From contig JAIDXA010000282.1 of the NCBI GenBank assembly GCA_029058705.1, positions 1 through 19,403 on the forward strand: 19,403 bases of DNA. Reading direction: 5' to 3'. Both the position numbers and the translations under genes were made by a program. Every line of letters starts with the position of its first letter. Position 1 is the stretch's first letter. The notes under the pieces are model-generated. The model ran no database searches. It had not been told where the DNA came from and saw only the letters and a list, made by a program, of their open reading frames with translations. The stretch is from Paramuribaculum sp. (GTDB taxonomy: Bacteria; Bacteroidota; Bacteroidia; Bacteroidales; Muribaculaceae). Positions 1 through 8,010 of this stretch are shown here, piece by piece.

Positions 1-3000
1 TTACTTACAGCACTCGTGGCTATTGCGATAAGCGCGGCAGCGCAGAACCGCACTTTCCACGGCACAGTGCTGAGCGCAGCCGATGACGAACCGCTCATCG
101 GTGCGACAGTGACTCCGATCGGCGGCGGCCATCCGGTACCAACCGACGTAGACGGTCGCTTCACGATAACGGTTTCCGCTTCTGTGAAAGAAGTAAAGGT
201 TACCTATGTCGGACATAATGCTCTGACAGTTGCGCTGACCAACGGTATGGTTGTTAAACTCGAGACATCCTCGACAATGCTCGACAATGTCGTTGTTACC
301 GGTTACGGTACGGGCAAGAAGCTCGGATCTGTTGTCGGATCGGTCAACGTTGTCGGTCAGCAGACACTTGAAGACACGCCGTCATCGAACTTTGTCGACG
401 CTCTTCAGGGTCAGGTTCCGGGTCTTAATATCTATTCTAACTCGGGCGATCCCTCGGATGTTCCTTCGGCGATCCGTATCCGTGGTGTGAACTCGATCAA
501 TGCCTCGACAACTCCGCTGTTCATTCTCGACGGTGCTCCCACCACATCCAATATATTCACAACACTCAGCCCCAACGATATCGAAAACGTGACTGTGCTT
601 AAAGATGCATCGGCAACCGCTGTCTACGGTAGCCGTGCGGCCAACGGTGTTATCGTTATCACAACCAAAAAGGGTAAATACGGCGACAATGCACAGGTGT
701 CCGTGCGCGCCAACATCGGTTGGTCGGGTCGTGCCGACAACCGTGTGAACATGATGAACTCACAGGAGTATATCAAGTTCCGCGACCTCATCAATCAGCC
801 TGTGACTCAGGATGTGCGTGACCTTGTCGACAATTACGGCATAAACACCAACTGGTTTGACGAGCTTATCAAAGACAATGCTCTTCTCTACTCGATGGAA
901 GGTGTGATCCAGGGCGGATCCGAAAAAGTGCGCTATTATCTCTCGCTCGGCCATTACAGCCAGGATGGTCTTGTGGCCAACTCGGGCATGCAGCGCGAGT
1001 CGCTCCGCTACAACGTGGATGCCAAGGTCAATGACTGGTTCAAAGTGGGCATGTCGTCGACAATCGGCTATCAGTCGTATGACCAGAACCAGGCGGCCGA
1101 CGGTTTCTATTTCCAGAATCCGTTTGCAGGCGCCTACACAATGCTCCCCTATGACTCTCCCTACTACTACTCGTTCAATGACAACGGCGACATTGTCTAC
1201 GGCGACCGTGCAAAATACTACAAATATTCTGAAGCTGTGGATCCGAACTACTATTCGGAGATCTCTCTCAAAGGAAAACGCAGCCGTCTGACCGCCAACA
1301 TGAATCTCTATGAGCAGATCAATCCGGTCAAAGGTCTTACGCTCCGCGCCCAGCAGTCGGTGACCGGCTATGATTCGCGCAGCACCACAATCCGTCCCCA
1401 GTTGGATTACATCGAGCTTCCCGAAGGCTATATTCCCGGCCAGAACAAGGTGACTCTCAATCTGACAGGCCGCACCGGCGAATCGTTCACCCGCTACTAT
1501 TCGTTCACTTACACCAACACAGCCGAATATAACTTCCTCGTAAACAACAACCACGATTTCACATTCCTCGTGGGTCAGGAGGCTATCATTTCCAAGAGCA
1601 ACGGTTTCGGTGTGGCAACAACCGGACAGCCGAACGCTACCCAGTGGCTTCTTACAAACGGAAACGCTGTCACTCTGAACGATGTGGCGCAGTCTATTTC
1701 CCGCACGGTCATGAACTCTTATTTCGCGACTATGAGCTACAGCTACGACAACCGCTACTTCCTCGACGCATCTTTCCGCCGCGACGGCAGCTCGAAGTTC
1801 GCTCCCGGCCACCGCTGGGGCAGCTTCTGGTCGGTAGGCGCTATGTGGAACGCCAAGAACGAATCGTTCCTCCAGCCCTACACCTGGCTTTCTGCCCTCA
1901 AGGTGCGCGCAAACTACGGTACGGTGGGTAACTCCGGTATCGATCCTTACCAGTACGACGGTATTGTCGGAACAGGACGCGTCTATAACGGACAGGGTTC
2001 ACTCGGCATCTCCACACAGTCGAACCACGACCTCACATGGGAAACTGTCGAACAGTTCAACTTCGGTTTTGACGCCGGTTTCTGGAATCGCCTGAACCTG
2101 TCGGCCGATTTCTATCTCAAGAACACCAAGAACATGCTTCTTGACATTCCTTACTCCATCACCACCGGTTTCAGCTCAGGTTCGGCCAACATCGGTTCGA
2201 TGCGCAACGTCGGTGTGGATGTTGAAGCCAGCTACGACATTGTGCGCAGCAAGGACTGGCACGTGGGCGTACGCGCCAACTTCAACTACAACAAGAACAC
2301 CATCACCGAGCTCTTCAACGGAAAAGAGGAATATGTTCTTGCTGAATACGGAATGGTTTACCGCGTAGGTGAAAACCCCTTCCAGCTCAACTCGGTCCGC
2401 TATGCAGGTGTCGATCCCCGCGACGGCCAGCAGATGTGGTATGACATCAACGGCAACCTCACCAAGACATACAATAAGGAACGCGACGCCGTGAACACCG
2501 GCAAGAGCTTCGTTGCTCCCTGGGCCGGCGGTTTCGGAATCGACGCACGCTGGAAAGGCCTCAGCCTCCGCGCCGACTTCACCTGGAGCGCCGACAAATA
2601 CATCAACAACTGGACCAACCAGGTTATCTGCAGCGCAGCGCAGTCGCTCAACGGCTACAACCAGCGCGTGGAAATGCTCAACGTGTGGACCAAACCGGGC
2701 GACGTTACCGACATCCCCAACCTGCTTGACCTCTATGGAAATGTCCAGACAACCCAGGCCGACGACCGTTACATCGAAAACTGCTCGTTTGTCCGCATGA
2801 AGAACCTTACGGTTGCCTACACTCTTCCGAGGAGCATTCTCAATGCAATCCGTCTGAAAGACCTCACATTCCACTTCACCGGCCGAAATCTCCTCACATT
2901 CACCGGCTATACCGGTACAGACCCCGAATATGAAAACAACGGTGTGCGCTTCTTCTATCCCAACACCCGTCAGTATGAATTCGGACTTGAGGTTACTTTC

Positions 3001-3003
3001 TAA
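1..3003 (+). CDS. SusC/RagA-family TonB-dependent outer-membrane transporter (5' end outside window)
   Basis: Frame 1 is open from the first base, and the visible protein starts inside a signal peptide (LLTALVAIAISAAAQ), so only a few N-terminal residues are missing; the GTG at 16 is not the true start. 1000 residues are visible, close to the usual SusC length. In order: a carboxypeptidase-regulatory-like beta domain (about bases 50-255), the SusC box VVVTGYG (289-309), the plug with its hallmark VLKDASATAVYGSRAANG (595-648), then a 22-strand-type barrel rich in aromatic residues that ends in FGLEVTF with a C-terminal Phe, the usual outer-membrane insertion signal. SusC proteins import oligosaccharides or peptides across the outer membrane using TonB energy, with a SusD lid. 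The susD-like gene starts 41 bases downstream. The substrate cannot be read from the sequence, but the neighbouring proteases suggest peptides. Confidence 0.96.
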   Translation, partial: LLTALVAIAISAAAQNRTFHGTVLSAADDEPLIGATVTPIGGGHPVPTDVDGRFTITVSASVKEVKVTYVGHNALTVALTNGMVVKLETSSTMLDNVVVTGYGTGKKLGSVVGSVNVVGQQTLEDTPSSNFVDALQGQVPGLNIYSNSGDPSDVPSAIRIRGVNSINASTTPLFILDGAPTTSNIFTTLSPNDIENVTVLKDASATAVYGSRAANGVIVITTKKGKYGDNAQVSVRANIGWSGRADNRVNMMNSQEYIKFRDLINQPVTQDVRDLVDNYGINTNWFDELIKDNALLYSMEGVIQGGSEKVRYYLSLGHYSQDGLVANSGMQRESLRYNVDAKVNDWFKVGMSSTIGYQSYDQNQAADGFYFQNPFAGAYTMLPYDSPYYYSFNDNGDIVYGDRAKYYKYSEAVDPNYYSEISLKGKRSRLTANMNLYEQINPVKGLTLRAQQSVTGYDSRSTTIRPQLDYIELPEGYIPGQNKVTLNLTGRTGESFTRYYSFTYTNTAEYNFLVNNNHDFTFLVGQEAIISKSNGFGVATTGQPNATQWLLTNGNAVTLNDVAQSISRTVMNSYFATMSYSYDNRYFLDASFRRDGSSKFAPGHRWGSFWSVGAMWNAKNESFLQPYTWLSALKVRANYGTVGNSGIDPYQYDGIVGTGRVYNGQGSLGISTQSNHDLTWETVEQFNFGFDAGFWNRLNLSADFYLKNTKNMLLDIPYSITTGFSSGSANIGSMRNVGVDVEASYDIVRSKDWHVGVRANFNYNKNTITELFNGKEEYVLAEYGMVYRVGENPFQLNSVRYAGVDPRDGQQMWYDINGNLTKTYNKERDAVNTGKSFVAPWAGGFGIDARWKGLSLRADFTWSADKYINNWTNQVICSAAQSLNGYNQRVEMLNVWTKPGDVTDIPNLLDLYGNVQTTQADDRYIENCSFVRMKNLTVAYTLPRSILNAIRLKDLTFHFTGRNLLTFTGYTGTDPEYENNGVRFFYPNTRQYEFGLEVTF

Positions 3004-3044
3004 TCATCAAACAATACGAATCCTCAAAATTGAACAATTCAAAT

Positions 3045-4592
3045 ATGAAAAATAAATTTTTATCAGCGTTGGTTTTCTGTGCCGCTTTGACTTCATGTAA
3101 CATGGATGAAGTGCAGCCCGGTACGATACCAGACCGCGAATCGATCGAAACGGCCGCCGACTGCCTTGCGTTCCGCAACAATCTTTACGCTTCGCTCCGT
3201 GCATTGACTGCGGGAGACTACATCACAAACACCGAACTCGAGTCGGACTACTATGTAGGTCTTGTCGGAAACGGTAACCGCGGTATGCTCCTCAACACCG
3301 GCGCTCTGACTTCATCGCTTACGGATATTACCGAGCCTTACGACGGAAGCTACAGTGTCATGAAAAACATCAACTTCCTATTGGAATATGGCACGGCGCT
3401 TCTTGACAAGGACAATCTGAGCGATCAGGATCGCACTGACATCAAGCGTTATCTTTCGGAAGCACGCTTCATCCGCGGTTATATCTACTATTATCTGTTT
3501 GACCACTACTGCCAGGCCTATTCGGCCGACAAGGCTGATCAGAAGGGTCTCGGACTGTCGATTGTCACCACATACGACCCGACCGGCGACACAAGCAAAT
3601 ATCCCGGCCGAAGCTCTATGAATGAAGTCAAGGAACTTGTCGACGGCGATCTTAAGGCCGCATTTGAAGGACTTCAGGAATATGAGGCTTCAAGTGCAAG
3701 CGCCAAAAACATGCTTTGCGCCCCGAACGCGTCATATATCAGCAGCTATGCAGTGGCAGCCCTTCAGGCCCGCTGGGCTCTTCTGACCCAGGACTACACT
3801 GCGGCAGTGGACAAGGCGAACTATGTGATCAATTCAGGCATCTATCCTCTTGCAACCGGCGCCGCTTACCAGAACATGTGGTCAAACGACGTGGGTACGG
3901 AGCTTATCTTCGTTCCTTTCGTTGATGCTTCGGAATCGGCTTACGTAGGATCGTTCAACGACGCATGGAACTATTATGCCAACTTCCCCGACCGTGTCGA
4001 CTATATCCCGACCAATGCGACCATCGAGATGTATGACGACCTTAACGATGTTCGTTTTGACTCGTATTTCGCCGGTCTGTCTATGGTTATCTCAGGTAGT
4101 GCCTACGATGCCTATATCATGGCAAAATTCCCGGGCAACCCTGCTCTTGTGTCCGGAACGAACGAATACAAGAACAAGCCGAAGCCCTTCCGTACGAGCG
4201 AACTTTATCTGATTGTTGCCGAAGCTTGCGCCACTGACGGTGCCGCAAAGAACGAAACGGCTGCCAACGAGGCTCTCAATACTCTCCGTGCCGCCCGAAT
4301 CAGCAACTATCAGGCCGAAGTCAACTCAGGTGCAACTCTCGTCAACGCTATACGCGACGAGCGTAAGAAAGAGCTTATCGGCGAAGGATTCCGTATCAGC
4401 GACCTCCGTCGCTGGGGTGTCGGCTTCACCCGCGAGGGATCATATCCTCTGGCTCCGACTACCGAGAGCATCATCCAGTCGACATCCCTCATAAGCTTCT
4501 CGTCGAACGACTACCGCTACACCTGGCCTATCCCCAACTCGGAAATGGAAATCAACCCCCAGTTGAAAGGTCAACAGAACCCCGGTTATTAA
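3045..4592 (+). CDS. SusD/RagB-family surface lipoprotein, lid of the SusC transporter
   Basis: 515 residues from ATG at 3045. A TTG at 3030 is in frame, but starting at 3045 gives a proper lipoprotein signal (MKNKFLSALVF..., lipobox LTSC, lipidated Cys18), so I chose it. The residues after the cysteine (NMDE) are acidic, like the Bacteroidetes lipoprotein surface-export signal. The helix-rich N-terminal half includes RFIRGYIYYYLFDHY. The late segment FRTSELYLIVAEAC and the C-terminal WPIPNSEMEINPQLKGQQNPG are hallmarks of the SusD/RagB family. In this family the protein caps the SusC barrel and captures substrate. It lies 41 bases after susC and 31 bases before the next lipoprotein, so the three form one operon. 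Family call is secure; substrate unknown. Confidence 0.96.
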   Translation: MKNKFLSALVFCAALTSCNMDEVQPGTIPDRESIETAADCLAFRNNLYASLRALTAGDYITNTELESDYYVGLVGNGNRGMLLNTGALTSSLTDITEPYDGSYSVMKNINFLLEYGTALLDKDNLSDQDRTDIKRYLSEARFIRGYIYYYLFDHYCQAYSADKADQKGLGLSIVTTYDPTGDTSKYPGRSSMNEVKELVDGDLKAAFEGLQEYEASSASAKNMLCAPNASYISSYAVAALQARWALLTQDYTAAVDKANYVINSGIYPLATGAAYQNMWSNDVGTELIFVPFVDASESAYVGSFNDAWNYYANFPDRVDYIPTNATIEMYDDLNDVRFDSYFAGLSMVISGSAYDAYIMAKFPGNPALVSGTNEYKNKPKPFRTSELYLIVAEACATDGAAKNETAANEALNTLRAARISNYQAEVNSGATLVNAIRDERKKELIGEGFRISDLRRWGVGFTREGSYPLAPTTESIIQSTSLISFSSNDYRYTWPIPNSEMEINPQLKGQQNPGY

Positions 4593-4623
4593 TCAGCTGA
4601 TAATTATTTAATTGAAATTCCAG

Positions 4624-5553
4624 ATGAAACTAAATAAATTCATTGCTTTTGCTGTTGCGGCTCTGACATTCTCGGCCTGCAGCAATGACGACGCCTCGTG
4701 GAACACAGCCACAGGAGTGACTGTCAATCTTTCCCAGACGGAAATGGCTATCAGCGAAGATGCCGAAGCCGGTCGTTACTACTACATTCCCGTCGTTGTC
4801 GAGGGTGAAGCCAACGGCAATATCGAGGTTACTGTTGAATTTTCTCCCGTATCGGCCTCTCCTGCTGTAGAGGACAAGGACTATGTGGTTACCCAGAAAA
4901 CGATCATCATTCCTGCCGGAGAAGCTTCAGGCAATATCGAGTTCTACCCCACCGGCGATGATATTGAGAATGACGACCGTCAGTTTGTGGTGACACTTGT
5001 CAAGGCCGTCGGCGCCGCTGTGGGTCCGCAGACAGCCTGCACCGTAACCCTCAAGGATAACGAACGTCTGATTCCGGAAGCTTACAGAAACATCCAGGGC
5101 ATGTGGACAATGACATGCGTCAACAACGATGAGGCTGACCAGTACACCGTGAATATCAAAGGCTATAACGAGGGTGAGACCGGCTATCTGTCTGATCTCA
5201 TCATTTCAGGCTGGAACGGCGTTTCCTACACCGAGGATCTCGTTGCCAAGTTCAGTTTCGACGCGTCGACAAACCAGGCCATCATCACCCTCCCGCTCGG
5301 ACAGTGGGTGGCTTATGATCTCAATTTCGGCGCTCAGCTCGGAGTGTGCGATGTGATGCTCGCCTCGGTAAATTACAGTTCGTCAGGAGCCTCTCTTGCC
5401 GCGACCGGTTCGGTTTCTGCAACTTCAAATGAAGAGATGACTGAAATCTCGTTCTCTGATTCTACTGAACTTGTAGGTGCTATCTTCGACAGCAGCGGTT
5501 CGTTCACAGGCTACACTTGGTTCTGGAAAGAATCGATGAAGATGACACGTTGA
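4624..5553 (+). CDS. Surface lipoprotein with Calx-beta domain, third gene of the SusCD operon
   Basis: 309 residues from ATG 4624; an in-frame TTG at 4612 would only add four residues ahead of the signal peptide. Signal MKLNKFIAFAVAALTFSAC with lipobox FSAC and Cys19, followed by SNDD, a good surface-export signal. Residues about 31-147 look like a Calx-beta domain: alternating beta strands, the DYVVTQKTIIIPAGE strand pair, and the acidic ENDDRQFVVTL segment (115-125) that in this fold often binds calcium. Residues about 150-309 are beta-rich, start with IQGMWTMTC and resemble the small barrel-like domains common at the end of SusCD-associated lipoproteins, but I cannot name the family. Position after susD is that of a surface substrate-binding protein. 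That role is inferred from position and architecture, not from a recognised binding site. Confidence 0.8.
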   Translation: MKLNKFIAFAVAALTFSACSNDDASWNTATGVTVNLSQTEMAISEDAEAGRYYYIPVVVEGEANGNIEVTVEFSPVSASPAVEDKDYVVTQKTIIIPAGEASGNIEFYPTGDDIENDDRQFVVTLVKAVGAAVGPQTACTVTLKDNERLIPEAYRNIQGMWTMTCVNNDEADQYTVNIKGYNEGETGYLSDLIISGWNGVSYTEDLVAKFSFDASTNQAIITLPLGQWVAYDLNFGAQLGVCDVMLASVNYSSSGASLAATGSVSATSNEEMTEISFSDSTELVGAIFDSSGSFTGYTWFWKESMKMTR

Positions 5554-5580
5554 TTGACAAATCTTGATAATTAAATCAGT

Positions 5581-5614
5581 GTGCGTCGGGCAAATCTGCT
5601 TGGCGCACGCTTTT
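5581..5614 (+). terminator. Intrinsic terminator after the SusCD-lipoprotein operon
   Basis: A 12-pair hairpin: GTGCG (5581-5585) plus TCGGGCA (5586-5592) pair with TGCTTGG (5597-5603) plus CGCAC (5604-5608), with three G-T wobbles and a 4-base loop AATC. It is followed by GC and only four T (5611-5614). The short T-run suggests incomplete termination. It ends 19 bases before the start codon of the next gene. Confidence 0.75.
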
Positions 5615-5633
5615 AAATGATCATTGTTCTCTG

Positions 5634-7805
5634 ATGAAAAACAAAATTATCTTTCTTCTCGCACTCGCGCCCAATTTCATGCTGGCGCAAAGTAAGATTG
5701 ACCTTCCGGGTCTGGAAACGATAGCGCTCCAGAAATCCGCGCTGAAGGCAATGGGGACCGAGATCTCGTCTACGCTCATCCCTGTGATGATTATGCCGGC
5801 GACGGACGACTGCGAGGCCGCCCTGGTCTCTCTTGGAATTGAAACAGACAATATGGGCGCGGTGATCCTTGCCGATATCCCTCTGAATCTTGTGGAGACA
5901 GTTGCCGACATGCCTGAGGTGAGGTATGTGACCGTTTCGCGCGAGATGGAGGCGGCTATGGATCTTGCCCGTCCCGCAAGCGGTGTGACAACAGCCCAGG
6001 AGGGTTTTTCCTACGATGGAGCGACGCATTCCTACGACGGTACAGGTGTGCTTGTCTCGTTGTTCGACACCGGCATGGACGCCAATCATGTCAATTTTCT
6101 TGATGCCGACGGCGTGACCCGTGTGAAGCGTCTCTGGTGGTACCGTTCGGCAACTCCCACCGAATATACCCCCGATTCGCGTTTCAGCAACATCTCGAGC
6201 TTCACGACCGACAACAGTGCCGAGAGCCATGCCACACATGTGGCAGGGATAATGGGCGGCAGCTACAACGGACAGGGAACCTATGCCTATATCCCGTCGG
6301 GAACTGCAACCTCCCAGCAGATCATTAACGGTAACATTCCCTACTATGGTGTCGCTACCGGATCGGATCTCGCGTTTGCGGTCGGTTCGCTCACCACGAA
6401 TTATATTCTGGGCGGTATACAGAAGATAATCGAGTATGCAGAAAGTCAGAGTCAGCCTGTGGTTGTCAATCTGTCGCTTGGCACGACGATCGGCCCGCAC
6501 GACGGTTCGGATGCCTATTCGCGGCAGCTCGCGGCATTCGGCAAGCGAGGCATCATCTGTATCGCTGCCGGAAATGACGGAGACGTCAACATGTCGATAG
6601 TTAAGAATGTGACATCGTCGACTCCGATCAGAACCATGTTTGCGTCAAACACCTGCCAGGACGGAGCAATAGATATATGGGGAACAGATTCGACTCCGCT
6701 GACTGTGTCGTGGGCGGTATATAACACGGCCACCGGTCAGTACACCGTACTTGCAACGGTCAATGCGGCCGGCCAGTCGGCTTCGGTGTCGGCATCGAAT
6801 TCGAGTTTCTCTTCATCGTTCACAGGAACGATAACGATGCGGTCGGACCTCAATAGCCTGAACAACCGCTTCAATGTCTACACAACATGCACTTTCCAGC
6901 CGTTGGGCGGCAACTCGACCAATAAGATGGCCCTGATTGTTGAGAGCGCTACAGAGCAGAAGGTATATCTTTACGGAAACAGCTCGACAGCACTGACTTC
7001 CGACGGATATGCCGGTTTCGACATGGCTTCTCCTGCCAATTCCATAAACGATGCATGTTGTGCGGAAAACGTCATTTCAGTAGGATCCTATACGACCAGA
7101 AATACCTGGGGAACAATGTCAGGATCATATCGGTATACGGGAACGGGCTTTACCGTAGGACAGATCTCGGGATTTTCTGGCTACGGCGAGTCGTTTCAGG
7201 GCGAACAGCTTCCGATTATCTGCGCGCCCGGCGCAGGCATCGTGTCGAGCTTCAGCCGTTATTATGTGGCTGCGAAAAACACGGCGTCGACAGCAACGGC
7301 TACAGCTGTAAGCAGTGCCGGCGTGACAAACTACTGGTTCAACTCACAGGGAACATCGATGGCTTGTCCTTATGTGACAGGAGTGGTCGGACTGTGGCTT
7401 CAGGCATGCCCGACCCTGACATATGATGAGGTTGTCGATGTGCTGAAGAATTCGTCGACCTATTCGGCCATAAGCATGAAAGGCGGCCGATGGGGATATG
7501 GAAAGATCGATGCGACTGCGGGACTGAAATACATTCTCCAGAAATATGCCTCGGTCGGCCAGGTTTGGGACGATGATTCAAGGCGTCTGGTGATCAGTCC
7601 GAACGGCAACGGGTATGATGTGACTGTTGCCGGCGAAAAAGAATTCGCAGTCGAGCTGTTTGACATGCAGGGCCGCAAGGTAGCCACAGCAAACGGCATT
7701 GACGGAAGTGCCGGTCTGTCCACATCCGGACTCAACGCAGGAGTCTACGTGGCTGCCGTTAAAGGCGCTTCGATCAACAGATCTGAAAAAATCGTTGTCA
7801 GATAA
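5634..7805 (+). CDS. Secreted S8 (subtilisin-family) serine protease with T9SS-like C-terminal domain, paralogue 1
   Basis: 723 residues. Signal peptide MKNKIIFLLALAPNFMLAQ, then a propeptide-like region (about 45-120, ending MDLARPASGV). Catalytic triad is complete: Asp145 in SLFDTGMD, His199 in SESHATHVAG, Ser575 in GTSMACP, with oxyanion Asn314 in AAGNDG. About 260 residues separate Asn314 and Ser575, much more than in subtilisin, so a beta-rich insert sits there. Residues about 650-723 (VELFDMQGRKVA ... LNAGVYVAAV ... EKIVVR) match the pattern of T9SS type A sorting domains, implying export across the outer membrane and attachment or release at the surface. It lies 80 bases after the lipoprotein gene, beyond a short-T terminator, with no recognisable promoter of its own, so it is probably expressed by read-through. 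Likely digests protein to peptides for SusCD; substrate specificity cannot be read. Confidence 0.93.
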   Translation: MKNKIIFLLALAPNFMLAQSKIDLPGLETIALQKSALKAMGTEISSTLIPVMIMPATDDCEAALVSLGIETDNMGAVILADIPLNLVETVADMPEVRYVTVSREMEAAMDLARPASGVTTAQEGFSYDGATHSYDGTGVLVSLFDTGMDANHVNFLDADGVTRVKRLWWYRSATPTEYTPDSRFSNISSFTTDNSAESHATHVAGIMGGSYNGQGTYAYIPSGTATSQQIINGNIPYYGVATGSDLAFAVGSLTTNYILGGIQKIIEYAESQSQPVVVNLSLGTTIGPHDGSDAYSRQLAAFGKRGIICIAAGNDGDVNMSIVKNVTSSTPIRTMFASNTCQDGAIDIWGTDSTPLTVSWAVYNTATGQYTVLATVNAAGQSASVSASNSSFSSSFTGTITMRSDLNSLNNRFNVYTTCTFQPLGGNSTNKMALIVESATEQKVYLYGNSSTALTSDGYAGFDMASPANSINDACCAENVISVGSYTTRNTWGTMSGSYRYTGTGFTVGQISGFSGYGESFQGEQLPIICAPGAGIVSSFSRYYVAAKNTASTATATAVSSAGVTNYWFNSQGTSMACPYVTGVVGLWLQACPTLTYDEVVDVLKNSSTYSAISMKGGRWGYGKIDATAGLKYILQKYASVGQVWDDDSRRLVISPNGNGYDVTVAGEKEFAVELFDMQGRKVATANGIDGSAGLSTSGLNAGVYVAAVKGASINRSEKIVVR

Positions 7806-7837
7806 AGCAAAAAAACATCTGCTTCTGCAGAAATCCG

Positions 7838-7893
7838 ATCAAAAGATGCGGTGTGGAGAATTTCAGGATTTCTCCGCACCGCCATCTTTTGAT
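7838..7893. terminator. Long hairpin terminator between the two protease genes
   Basis: Arms 7838-7860 (ATCAAAAGATGCGGTG...) and 7870-7893 (...ACCGCCATCTTTTGAT) form about 23 pairs with one bulged base and one G-T wobble around a 9-base loop. The arms begin with AAAA and end with TTTT, so the structure could stop transcription from either side; its main role is to end protease gene 1. Confidence 0.85.
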
Positions 7894-7925
7894 TGAATTA
7901 TTTTAATAGTTCTCCGATTTTTTAA

Positions 7926-7934
7926 TATCTTTGC
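7926..7934 (+). promoter_or_regulatory. Bacteroidetes-type -7 box for protease gene 2
   Basis: TATCTTTGC fits the -7 consensus TAnnTTTGY of the Bacteroidetes primary sigma factor exactly. The -33 TTTG is not well conserved; the nearest is TTTT at 7901-7904. A start near 7940 would give a leader of about 70 bases before ATG 8011. It lies just past the terminator of protease gene 1, so gene 2 is an independent transcription unit. Confidence 0.65.
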
Positions 7935-8010
7935 AAACATAAAATCAAAAAAAGCGTCAATTTGCCACCATATCGAAGGTCGCTGCGTTTTTTATTCCAA
8001 TACATATCTG

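Noticed and set aside
760..1812. Long open frame (350 codons) on the minus strand inside susC
   Set aside because: It lies wholly antisense to a confidently identified transporter gene, has low-complexity Val/His/Arg-rich translation with no recognisable domain, and is the expected mirror of the codon pattern.
3030..3044. TTG start adding five residues to the SusD-like protein
   Set aside because: The ATG at 3045 gives a normal lipoprotein signal peptide; the TTG extension puts MNNSN ahead of it without benefit.
4612..4623. TTG start adding four residues to the Calx-beta lipoprotein
   Set aside because: ATG 4624 begins a typical signal peptide directly.
5613..6500. 295-codon minus-strand frame over the start of protease gene 1
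   Set aside because: Antisense shadow of a gene with clear signal peptide and catalytic motifs; translation is His/Arg-rich without domains.
7806..8010. Replication terminus or dif site at an apparent strand-composition change
   Set aside because: The composition change is mild in the lines I counted and not uniform; no dif-like sequence is recognised. Differences in gene codon use explain it as well.
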